Of a DNA stretch of 64,000 nt, positions 50,410 through 57,891 are shown piece after piece; position 1 is the stretch's first letter; each line of letters opens with the position of its first letter. This DNA comes from Streptomyces albofaciens JCM 4342. GTDB lineage: Bacteria; Actinomycetota; Actinomycetes; Streptomycetales; Streptomycetaceae. The position numbers and the translations under genes are program-made. The notes beneath the pieces are model-generated. The model was not told the DNA's origin and did no database searches. It saw nothing but the letters and a program-made list of their open reading frames with translations. The stretch spans positions 4,310,501 to 4,374,500 of the forward strand of contig NZ_PDCM01000001.1 in the NCBI RefSeq assembly GCF_008634025.1, written 5' to 3'.

Positions 50410-51174
50410 TCACCTCTGGCTGTCGGCCCTGCTTTCCGGATTCAGGAGTGCGGGCAGGCCCAGAAGTGACGTGATTCTCGTGCCGGTGTAGTCGTGATGG
50501 GTGCCGTCGCGGTCGATGAGGATTCCGCGCAGTCCGGCGGCCCGTGCCCCGCCCATGTCGGAGTAGACGGAGTCGCCGACGTAGCAGGCGGAGCCGGGGT
50601 CGGCCTTCATGGCGCTGAGGGCCTGGTGGAAGATCCGGGGATCGGGTTTGGACACACCCGATCGGTAGGAGGTGACGACCACGGGGAACGCGGCGTCCAG
50701 GCGTGTGCAGCGGAGGATGTCGAAGAGCAGGTCGTCGAAGTTGGAGACGATGCCCACGGCCGTCCCGGACGCCGCCAGCCCGGCGAGGACCTCGGGCACG
50801 TCGGGGAAGACCCGGTAGTTGCGGGGCTCCACGATCACCTCCGCGACGGAACGCCCGGTGCGGCGCCGGCCGGCTTCCTCCCGGCCGATGCCCGCCTCCG
50901 CCAGGATCGACGTCACGAACTCCGCCCACGCGGCTCGCCGGCTCGCCGGGTCGGGCTGGTCGTCCGGCCAGCCGGCGGTGCCGCCGACGTGCGCGACGGC
51001 GCGCTCCACCGCGCCTAGGGTGCACGGGGCTCCCGAGCGCACCGCGTGGGCCACTATCAACTCGCAGAACGGCGGGTGGACGGCGAAGAGGGTGCCCGCG
51101 GCGTCGAAGAGGACGGCCGACGGGCCGCGTCGCCCCGCGTCGGGGGCGTGCTCGGTGGGGTGTGCGGATGTCAT
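50410..51174 (-). CDS. HAD-superfamily phosphatase, last gene of the eight-gene operon
   Basis: The 254-residue HAD hydrolase shows motif I VLFDAAGTLF, motif II IVSNFDD, motif III KPDPRIFHQAL and motif IV YVGDSVYSDMGGA. The second Asp of motif I is Ala, as in some HDHD3-like members, which lowers but does not rule out phosphatase activity. GGGAG precedes the ATG, and only 2 bp separate it from the FemAB-like gene. With a kinase (APH fold) in the same operon, it could remove a protective phosphate from the product. Confidence 0.85.
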   Translation of the reverse strand: MTSAHPTEHAPDAGRRGPSAVLFDAAGTLFAVHPPFCELIVAHAVRSGAPCTLGAVERAVAHVGGTAGWPDDQPDPASRRAAWAEFVTSILAEAGIGREEAGRRRTGRSVAEVIVEPRNYRVFPDVPEVLAGLAASGTAVGIVSNFDDLLFDILRCTRLDAAFPVVVTSYRSGVSKPDPRIFHQALSAMKADPGSACYVGDSVYSDMGGARAAGLRGILIDRDGTHHDYTGTRITSLLGLPALLNPESRADSQR

Positions 51175-51176
51175 CG

Positions 51177-52370
51177 TCAGCTCCCTGCCATGTCTTCTGC
51201 GGCACGCATCTGGTTCTCCTCCAAAGTCGTGCGCAGCCGCGCCGCTTCATCGAGCTGGTGGTGGAGGGCCGGGTCGGCGGCGCGCAGGTAGGTGGTGAGC
51301 CGCACCAGGCGGCAGCCCCGGAGCGTCTTCGCGCCGTACGTGGAGTCTCCGTAATGGATGCTCATGCCGCCGATGCGCGCCGCGTAGGCGATGAGTTCGT
51401 AGTAGCTGAGGTTGAAGTAGCAGGAAGGTACGTCCCGCGTGAAGGCGCCCAGACGTGGCACCAGCCGGCGGGCACGCGGGTCTTCGTAGAACGCGACGAA
51501 GCCGAGCGGGCCGTCGCTGCCGTCCGCACGCAGCACCTTCAGCCCGGGAATCCTCGCCGCGCGGGAGAACCGGTCGCGGACGGCGTCTGCGTCGGTGTCA
51601 TGGCCGTACGCCCGGTAGCGGGCCAGCTGAAGGGCGACCAGGCAGGGAGTCAGGCCCTCGGGTCCCTGGAGGCGCACCTCGGGAGCCTGGGCGAGGAAGC
51701 GGCTCCGTTCTTTGCGCAGCGTCTTGCGCCGATTGCTGCGGAAGCGGGCGAAGTACGTCTCCAGGCTGGTGAACCGCGCGTCCAGCACGGCGTCGGCCCC
51801 AGTGGTCACCGCGGTGTACCCGCGTGCCCGCAGGACCCTGTGCAGCCGCCGGCCTTCGGCGTCGCCACGGACATGCGCGAATTCCACGACCGGCAGGGAG
51901 AGTTCGGCGGACAGGTCCTCCACCGCCGAGACTAGGGCGTCGAGTTCGCGGACGGGTACGGCGTCCCGCGCGGTGAGGACACCGGGCCGTACGGAGCCCG
52001 GGGTGACCACGGCCAGGGCGTCCGTCGCCGTGGCAGGCAGGCCGGCGCGCAGCTTGGCCAGCGTATTCACGGCGTCGTCATGGGCCGCGCCCGGCGGCAG
52101 GGCCTCCACCAGAGCTTCGGTGGGAGCGCCCAGCAGCACTTCCCAGGCCGCGTAGGCGCGGTGTGCGGACGTGTGACGGATCGGGTAGCAGGTGGCCAGT
52201 GCCGTGGGGGTGCCGTCCCGGCCGCGGGCGAGCAGGTAGTTCTGGAAAGGGGCGACCCGTCCTTCCTCGGCCTCCAGCCAGGGCAGGGAGTGTTCGAGTC
52301 CGGACCTGAGCAGCGGCTCGGCGCCCCCGGCCGCGGCGTGCCGGATCCGTTCGTACCGTTCGACCTTCAT
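51177..52370 (-). CDS. FemAB-like/GNAT-fold peptidyltransferase
   Basis: The 397-residue protein resembles the FemAB-like (PF04339-type) acyltransferases: FRSNRRKTLRKERSRFLAQ, CYFNLSYYELIAYAARIGG and IHYGDSTYGAKTLRGC in the C-terminal GNAT half. Members transfer amino acids or acyl groups, some from aminoacyl-tRNA, to amines. No transmembrane segment. The start ATG overlaps the MFS stop (ATGA). In a natural-product operon such enzymes often add an amino acid to a small scaffold, as do Fem-like proteins in the pacidamycin pathway. The substrate is unknown. Confidence 0.75.
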   Translation of the reverse strand: MKVERYERIRHAAAGGAEPLLRSGLEHSLPWLEAEEGRVAPFQNYLLARGRDGTPTALATCYPIRHTSAHRAYAAWEVLLGAPTEALVEALPPGAAHDDAVNTLAKLRAGLPATATDALAVVTPGSVRPGVLTARDAVPVRELDALVSAVEDLSAELSLPVVEFAHVRGDAEGRRLHRVLRARGYTAVTTGADAVLDARFTSLETYFARFRSNRRKTLRKERSRFLAQAPEVRLQGPEGLTPCLVALQLARYRAYGHDTDADAVRDRFSRAARIPGLKVLRADGSDGPLGFVAFYEDPRARRLVPRLGAFTRDVPSCYFNLSYYELIAYAARIGGMSIHYGDSTYGAKTLRGCRLVRLTTYLRAADPALHHQLDEAARLRTTLEENQMRAAEDMAGS

Positions 52371-53620
52371 GTGTGCTCCGCCAGGGCGTCGACCGGCGCG
52401 GGGCGTCCCCGGCCGCTCCCGGTACCGCCGCCGTCGAAGCCACGCAGGTCACGGTCGGCCACCAGTACGGCGACGGACAGCAGTGTCCAGGCCGCCGCAC
52501 ACCACAACAGGGGCCGGACGCCGACGAAGCCGGCCAGGACCGGCGCCAGCACGTAGCCCAGCGGCAGGAAGGCGAACGAGCCGATGGACGCGATGGCGCC
52601 CACGCGCGCGAGCTGGTCCTGGGGCGTCGTGCGCTGGATCGTGGTGTTCACCAGCACCCCGTACGCGCCGATGGCCGCCCCGGCGAGTACCTGCGCGATG
52701 CTCAGCCACCCGATTCCGGACCCCGCGGCCAGGAGAAGCGGGGGCAGGCCGATCACGGTCAGACCGAGCGCGGCGATCAAAATGGGCCGGGGCAGGGCCA
52801 GCCGGCCGCTGACGAGACTGCCCAGGAGCTCACCCGAGGCGAAGCAGAGCATGAGCAGCGCCCAGCCGCCGGACGAGCGGGGCTCCACCAGGCCGGGGCC
52901 GAGCACGATGAACGGCGCCGTGACGACCATCAGGATCAGGCTGTCCACCACGGTCATGCGCAGCAGCCAGGGAAGACGGCGCAAGGCCCGCCAGCCGTCG
53001 TGGAGCGCCGCCAGACCGCCGCCGATACGCTCCGTGGGGCCGCCCCGGGGAAGCCCGAGGAGCAGGAGGGCGCCGAGGAAGAAGGACGCGGCGTCGACGG
53101 CGAGCGCCAGGGCCGGATCGACGGTCGCCAGCGCGGCCGTGAGCGCCGGCCCCAGCAGGGCCGCGGCGCCGGTCCAGGCGCCCAGGAGCGCGTTCGCGGC
53201 ACCGAGCATGCCGGCGTCGACGCAGTGGGGGAGATATCCGAAGGAGGCCGGGTACCCCACCGCCATGGACACGCCGTACAGAGCCTGACAGCCCAGCACC
53301 CACCACAGGCTGCCCCCCTGGAGCAGGAGTACGGCGGTCGCTGCCTGGGTGAGGCCGCAGACGACCGAGGAGACGGCCATCAGCGGAAGTTTGGCGAACC
53401 GGTCGGCGGCGATGCCCCCGAAGGCCAGCAGGAAGACCTTCGGCAGCAGGGCGGCGGCGAGCAGCACGCCCAGCCACTCGGCCGATTCCCCCCGTCCGGT
53501 CACGGCCAGGGCGAGGGCGGTGGGCACGACCGCGTCGCCCGCCAGGGAGACGGCGCGGCTGAGGAAGAACCGCCGGAAGGTACGGACGCCGAGGACCGTG
53601 CGGAACGTGCCCTCGCTCAT
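52367..53620 (-). CDS. MFS transporter of the eight-gene operon
   Basis: The 417-residue protein has about 12 membrane helices. It starts TVLGVRTFRRFFLSRAVSLA, with the loop motif GGIAADRFAKLPLMAVSS after helix 2 and ASFFLGALLLLGLPRGG at mid-protein, as in the drug:proton antiporter-3 group. The ATG at 53620 overlaps the stop of the upstream GNAT gene (ATGA) and is preferred over a GTG at 53629. It is likely the exporter for the operon's product. The C-terminal tail is short, Gly-rich and cytoplasmic. Confidence 0.87.
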   Translation of the reverse strand: MSEGTFRTVLGVRTFRRFFLSRAVSLAGDAVVPTALALAVTGRGESAEWLGVLLAAALLPKVFLLAFGGIAADRFAKLPLMAVSSVVCGLTQAATAVLLLQGGSLWWVLGCQALYGVSMAVGYPASFGYLPHCVDAGMLGAANALLGAWTGAAALLGPALTAALATVDPALALAVDAASFFLGALLLLGLPRGGPTERIGGGLAALHDGWRALRRLPWLLRMTVVDSLILMVVTAPFIVLGPGLVEPRSSGGWALLMLCFASGELLGSLVSGRLALPRPILIAALGLTVIGLPPLLLAAGSGIGWLSIAQVLAGAAIGAYGVLVNTTIQRTTPQDQLARVGAIASIGSFAFLPLGYVLAPVLAGFVGVRPLLWCAAAWTLLSVAVLVADRDLRGFDGGGTGSGRGRPAPVDALAEHT

Positions 53621-54756
53621 CCGGGCCACGGTGGCCCCCAGTCCGCAGGGGAAACAGGGCCGGGGCCCTGTCGCACGGGCGCGGGGTCAGGCAGGTCGAG
53701 CGCACGGGACCGCAACCCTTCCCGGGCCCGGTCACCGTCCTCGCCCCCGGCCGTGACCGCGACGGTCCACAGCGGCTCCAGGCGCGCACCACGCCGGGCC
53801 TTGGCCTCGGACGTGCCGATGCCGAGGTGGACGGCGCGCGCTCCGAGCCGGTGGGCGAGCTTCAGCGGCTCGTAGAACATCAGGCCGAAGTAGCAGCCGC
53901 GCGTCGCCGAGCGGGACTCGTCGACGCCGATCAGCCGTACCCACAGGACATCGCGGTAGTGGAAGACCACATGGCATCCGACGAGATGGCCGTCGAGCCG
54001 GGCCTCCACCAGGTAAGCCCCCGGAACCTCCGCACAGCGGGCCAGATAGCGGGCGAAGCCTGCCGGAGGCTGGTCGTATCCGGGGTCGTACTTGCGTTCG
54101 TGCAGGACGAGCAGAGCGGCCGCGGCGTCGTAAGGGCCCCGCAGAGGACCGCTGCTGAAGGTGAGGCCCGCCGCCGCCAGGCGCCTGAGGTCGCCCTTGA
54201 CCTGGTTCCGTCGGTTCGCGCCCAAGGTGGTGAGGTAGTCCTCGAAGCCGCCGTCGGGGACGTCCAGCCAGGCGTCCCAGGCGATCAGTCCGGCCGGGTG
54301 GCCGGCCGCCTCGAACTCGGCCGCGGTGTGGCTCGGCAGGTAGGGGAGGAGCACCGCCCGCCCGTCGGCACGGGAAGGGGCGAAATCCAGCAGGCCGTTC
54401 GCGACGCGGGCGGCGGGCAACCGGTCCTCGCCATGGCGTAACTCGTTGTGGTACCCGGTGCGGGGCCCGGCCACGGCACAGCCGTCGACGGGTATCCGGC
54501 CGGCCAGGAGGAAGTCGGGGCGGTAGCGGGTGGACCGCACAGCGGGCCCGTCGGTGACCGGGACGAGGACCGCGGAGCGCGCTTCCGTGGACAGGGCCGC
54601 CCAGCGGTACCGGTGCCCGTGGCCCGCCAGCAGGCGCAGCCACGCGTCACTGCTGTACAGGCTCCGGGCCGGGGTGAGGGCGAGGCGGGCGGCTGCTTCG
54701 TCGAACGACGCGTACTCGCTCGGGACGCCCACGGCCGTCCGCCCGCCCCTCACCAT
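53617..54756 (-). CDS. GNAT/BioF2-like acyltransferase
   Basis: The 379-residue protein fits the BioF2-like acetyltransferase group (PF13480-type), a double GNAT fold related to FemAB: NRRNQVKGDLRRLAAAG, VLHERKYDP, LVGCHVVFHYRDVLWVRLIG and LGARAVHLGIGTSEAKARRG. It probably transfers an aminoacyl or acyl group. It is the second such enzyme in the operon, so two different acylations may take place. The start at 54756 overlaps the APH stop; a GTG three bases on gives a GTGA overlap. The C-terminal 35 residues are Pro-rich. Confidence 0.72.
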   Translation of the reverse strand: MVRGGRTAVGVPSEYASFDEAAARLALTPARSLYSSDAWLRLLAGHGHRYRWAALSTEARSAVLVPVTDGPAVRSTRYRPDFLLAGRIPVDGCAVAGPRTGYHNELRHGEDRLPAARVANGLLDFAPSRADGRAVLLPYLPSHTAAEFEAAGHPAGLIAWDAWLDVPDGGFEDYLTTLGANRRNQVKGDLRRLAAAGLTFSSGPLRGPYDAAAALLVLHERKYDPGYDQPPAGFARYLARCAEVPGAYLVEARLDGHLVGCHVVFHYRDVLWVRLIGVDESRSATRGCYFGLMFYEPLKLAHRLGARAVHLGIGTSEAKARRGARLEPLWTVAVTAGGEDGDRAREGLRSRALDLPDPAPVRQGPGPVSPADWGPPWPG

Positions 54757-55709
54757 GCGGACCCGCCGGCCGGTGCCTGCCAGGAGGCGCTCAGCTCGAA
54801 AACGCGCCGGACCAGGGCAGGGCCGCGCTCCGGGTCCGGGGCCTCACTGGTGAAGACGACGGCCAGCATGACCGCGGCGTCCAGGTGGTAGACTTGCCAG
54901 GTCTCTGGAGAGCGCTCGGGCCACGGCCGTACCGAGGTGTACCCGCGCCGAAAGGCGCCGAAGTCGATGCCGTTCTCGGGCAGTCGGGAACTCTCGTGGA
55001 TCCGGGCGAGATCGAGCGCCGGGTCGCCGGTCATCGAGTTGGACCAGTCGATCAGGGCGCTGATGCGGCCCCGGCGGACGATGAGGTTGGAGGCGCGCAC
55101 GTCCAGATGGAGCAGGGCCTGCTCGCCGTCCGGCGGGATGCGGCCGGTGATCTCCGTGGCGTGCGGGGCGGTGGGCAGCCGCAGGTCCGAGCCGGCGGGA
55201 GCGTCGCGGACGAGGCCGAGGTCCGTCAGCACGGCCCAGCGGCGGGAGAGGCGCTCGGCGATCGACGGGCGGAAGGCGGCGAACCTTCGCCCGGCCGAGA
55301 CCGTTGCCGGCGGGGGGAGACCGTGCAGCCGGGCCAGGATCGCGCCCAGGTCGTACGAGCGGAACGTGCTGCCGTCAGGGGCGAGGAACTCGCAGACGAG
55401 CACGTCGACGTCGAGGCTGAGCAGGTCGTACACCCGGGGCACGGGGATGCCGAGGGGGCCCAGGCAGCGGTACATCTCCGCCTCGTGACGGAGCAGTTCC
55501 GCGGTCTCCACCCAGGGGTCGTTGTCGTTGGAGTCGACCTTGCGCGCCGGGATGCGCAGGGCCACCTCCCCCCAGCGTGGATGGGTCGCGCGCCAGACCT
55601 CGAACTCCAGCCCGCGGCCGACCGGCTGCGGGCCGGTCAGCCCGAGCCGTTCGACGGCGGACCGCAGAGCCCGTGTCGCTGCGCTTGTCGTCGGTTGCGT
55701 CATGGTCAT
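54750..55709 (-). CDS. APH-fold small-molecule kinase
   Basis: The 319-residue phosphotransferase has the aminoglycoside/choline kinase fold: GRGLEFEVWRATHPRWGEVALRIPA (ATP loop and Lys), ALLHLDVRASNLIVRRGRISALIDWSN (the HxDxxxxN catalytic loop and metal-binding Asp of the brenner motif, here with Leu-Asp-Val-Arg) and DPALDLARIHE. The ATG overlaps the oxygenase stop (TGATG). In biosynthetic operons APH proteins either phosphorylate an intermediate or inactivate the toxic product. Together with the HAD phosphatase at the operon end a phospho-prodrug cycle is conceivable, as with streptomycin kinase and phosphatase. Confidence 0.85.
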   Translation of the reverse strand: MTMTQPTTSAATRALRSAVERLGLTGPQPVGRGLEFEVWRATHPRWGEVALRIPARKVDSNDNDPWVETAELLRHEAEMYRCLGPLGIPVPRVYDLLSLDVDVLVCEFLAPDGSTFRSYDLGAILARLHGLPPPATVSAGRRFAAFRPSIAERLSRRWAVLTDLGLVRDAPAGSDLRLPTAPHATEITGRIPPDGEQALLHLDVRASNLIVRRGRISALIDWSNSMTGDPALDLARIHESSRLPENGIDFGAFRRGYTSVRPWPERSPETWQVYHLDAAVMLAVVFTSEAPDPERGPALVRRVFELSASWQAPAGGSAW

Positions 55710-56761
55710 CAGCTTGCACCAGTACCGGCCGGCGCGGGTCTGCGCCAGGCACGCGCGAGCCACTTCTCGTACACGTCCCCGGCCGGCCTGTCGACCACCA
55801 GACACAGCGGATCGAGTACGCGCCGGGCTCCGCCGGCCAGGCCGCCGTGCAGCATCGTGAGGTTGTGGCCGACGAGCAGGTCACAGTGTTCGCCGGGGAC
55901 CAGCACCTCCCAGCGTTGCTTGAAGGCGTCCCAGGTCATACCGGTGGACATGAGGGTCTGATGGCAGAAGAGCCGCGCGACCTCCCCCTGGCACCGGCCG
56001 CAGGGACAGCGCTGTGTGAGCGGCCCGGCGTGCGGACACCGCTCCCGCGCCTCCTTGGGCAGGTCGGACTCGCCGTGGTGGAAGGACACCCCGTGCCACA
56101 GCGTGTCCTCCAGCCCCAGCATCGCACCCATCGAGGGGTAAGGACACCCGTGCTCGGGCTGTCGCCGTACGGCCTCCCGCAGGTTGCCGCCCAGCCAGCG
56201 GGCCACCTCGGCCACCGGCTCACCGGTGGTGCCGAGGCCGCGTTCCTCCCGGACGGCGCGCAGCACGGCGAGCCAGTCGTAATAGGTGGTCACGCTCAGC
56301 CCCTGTCCGGGGTCGGTGAGGAAGATGCCCTGGTACATCTTGTGCGCGGACGTGGTGGTGTAGCCCCGGGACCCGAACTCCCGCCACGCGGCCTCCCATT
56401 CGGGCATGTCGAGGACGCTGGGGGTGAGGTACGAGCAGTGCTGGCCGTCGAAGTGGGGCAGCAGCGTGCGGGTGGGGTATCCCTCGGGAACGTACGTCTC
56501 CTGGGGACGGTCGACCTCCAGCCGCATCTCCTCGGGCGCGCCGCGGCGGACGAGAGCGAGGCGGAGCCGCTCGGCCAGTGACCGCGCGAGGCCGCGGCTC
56601 TCGTCCACGGAAAGCCGCAGCCGACCCAGCCGGAAGACGGCGAAACCACGGGTGTCCAGCATCTCCGCGCCCTGCCCGGCGATCCGGTCGAGGGCCTCGT
56701 CCGGCCGGCTCCCGATCAGCTCGTCACAGGCGATGCCGGTGTCGGTGGGGGCGAACTTCAC
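55709..56761 (-). CDS. Fe(II)/2-oxoglutarate-like oxygenase with Cys-rich insert
   Basis: The 350-residue protein appears to be a TauD/clavaminate-synthase-like oxygenase. The HxD metal pair is His103 and Asp105 (LLPHFDGQHCSYLTPS), the distal His is probably His305 (LTMLHGGLAGG), and an Arg at 313 or 314 can bind 2-oxoglutarate. Between them is an unusual Cys-rich stretch: Cys242, Cys252, Cys254, Cys257, Cys266 and His267 (RCPCGRC at 251-257), which could hold zinc. The GTG start overlaps the ureohydrolase stop (GTGA). It would hydroxylate or desaturate the pathway intermediate. The assignment rests on motifs only. Confidence 0.65.
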   Translation of the reverse strand: MKFAPTDTGIACDELIGSRPDEALDRIAGQGAEMLDTRGFAVFRLGRLRLSVDESRGLARSLAERLRLALVRRGAPEEMRLEVDRPQETYVPEGYPTRTLLPHFDGQHCSYLTPSVLDMPEWEAAWREFGSRGYTTTSAHKMYQGIFLTDPGQGLSVTTYYDWLAVLRAVREERGLGTTGEPVAEVARWLGGNLREAVRRQPEHGCPYPSMGAMLGLEDTLWHGVSFHHGESDLPKEARERCPHAGPLTQRCPCGRCQGEVARLFCHQTLMSTGMTWDAFKQRWEVLVPGEHCDLLVGHNLTMLHGGLAGGARRVLDPLCLVVDRPAGDVYEKWLARAWRRPAPAGTGAS

Positions 56762-57891
56762 CGTCCCTCCTCAGAAGTCCGTATCCGTTCCCCGGCGGCG
56801 TCCTGTCCGTCCGCGGCGTCTTGGGGCGGGTCCCAGGGCGCCAGGCCGGAGGGCTGGCAGTCGGTGCGGAAGAGGAATTCGAACAGCAACCGGGCCGCTA
56901 TCTGAGCGGTGCTGCCCGTGGGGTCGTACCGAGGCGCGACCTCGGCGATGTCCAGACCGTCGACGGGAAGGGCCCGCAGCTCTTCGTAGACGTCGAGGAG
57001 CTGGGCGCTCTGGAGACCGCCCATGGTGACATGTCCTGTACCGGTGGCCGCGGCGGAATCCAGCACGTCGATGTCGAGCGACACATAGACCGTGTCGCAG
57101 CGTTCGCCCAATGTGTCGATCACACGGCGCAACGCGGCGCCGGCGCCTTCCCGGATGATCTGCGACGCGGGCACCACATGGAACCCGCGCTCCACCAGGG
57201 ACCGGAACTGGTCGTACTTGGTGACATCGCCGACGCCGACGAAGGCGATGTCACGCGGGTCCACTCCCGGAAGCTCGCTGATCCGGCGGGAGTTCGAGCC
57301 GTGGTACAGCGGCCCGTGCAGCGTGCTCCAGTTCCCGAAGTCGAAGTGGTGGTCGATGTTGATGAAGCCCGTCCGCAGCCGGCCCTTGTCCAGCTGTCCC
57401 GCCCGGAACCCGGCGAAGGTCGGGAACGTGGCCGAGTGGTCGCCGTTGAGGAAGAGCGTCCGGGGAGCGTGCCGGGCGAGCCGGCGGCTCTCCACCGCGA
57501 CGGCCTGGAAGGTCCGTACGGTGTCGGTCGGATACGTGTGCAGATCGCCCGTGTCCGTCACGGACGGCGCGCGGTAACGGAAGGTCTGCCCGGTGCGGGT
57601 GTCCAGCATCGGCCACTCGCCGAGGCTGTTCAGATAGCTGGAGAACACCAGACTGGCCTGACGAATGGACCGGGGGCCCTCGGCCGCGCCGGGGCGGGAG
57701 CTGGCGGTCCCGTCGAAAGGAACGCCGGCCACCGCCCAGCCGTCGAGCGACGGAACGTCTCCGGTCAGGGGCGGGGCGGCGGGCGCGCCGAAGAGCGTGG
57801 CGATCCCGGACCAGCCCGGAAGCGGGTCGGGCTCGAAGTCCTCGGGCTTGGCGCTCTGTTGCAGGGCGGAGAAGTCCGGCAGCTGGTTCAT
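56758..57891 (-). CDS. Ureohydrolase (arginase/agmatinase family)
   Basis: The 377-residue protein has the binuclear manganese site of ureohydrolases: His152 in LNGDHSATFP, Asp180/His182/Asp184 in NIDHHFDFG and Asp273/Asp275 in VSLDIDVLDSA. AGVPFDGTASSRPGAAEGPRSIR is the typical N-terminal part. These enzymes hydrolyse guanidino groups to urea plus amine, or related amidines. The position in a biosynthetic operon suggests an arginine-derived or amidine-containing intermediate rather than catabolism. The C-terminal 30 residues are extra. The start ATG overlaps the radical SAM stop. Confidence 0.88.
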   Translation of the reverse strand: MNQLPDFSALQQSAKPEDFEPDPLPGWSGIATLFGAPAAPPLTGDVPSLDGWAVAGVPFDGTASSRPGAAEGPRSIRQASLVFSSYLNSLGEWPMLDTRTGQTFRYRAPSVTDTGDLHTYPTDTVRTFQAVAVESRRLARHAPRTLFLNGDHSATFPTFAGFRAGQLDKGRLRTGFINIDHHFDFGNWSTLHGPLYHGSNSRRISELPGVDPRDIAFVGVGDVTKYDQFRSLVERGFHVVPASQIIREGAGAALRRVIDTLGERCDTVYVSLDIDVLDSAAATGTGHVTMGGLQSAQLLDVYEELRALPVDGLDIAEVAPRYDPTGSTAQIAARLLFEFLFRTDCQPSGLAPWDPPQDAADGQDAAGERIRTSEEGR

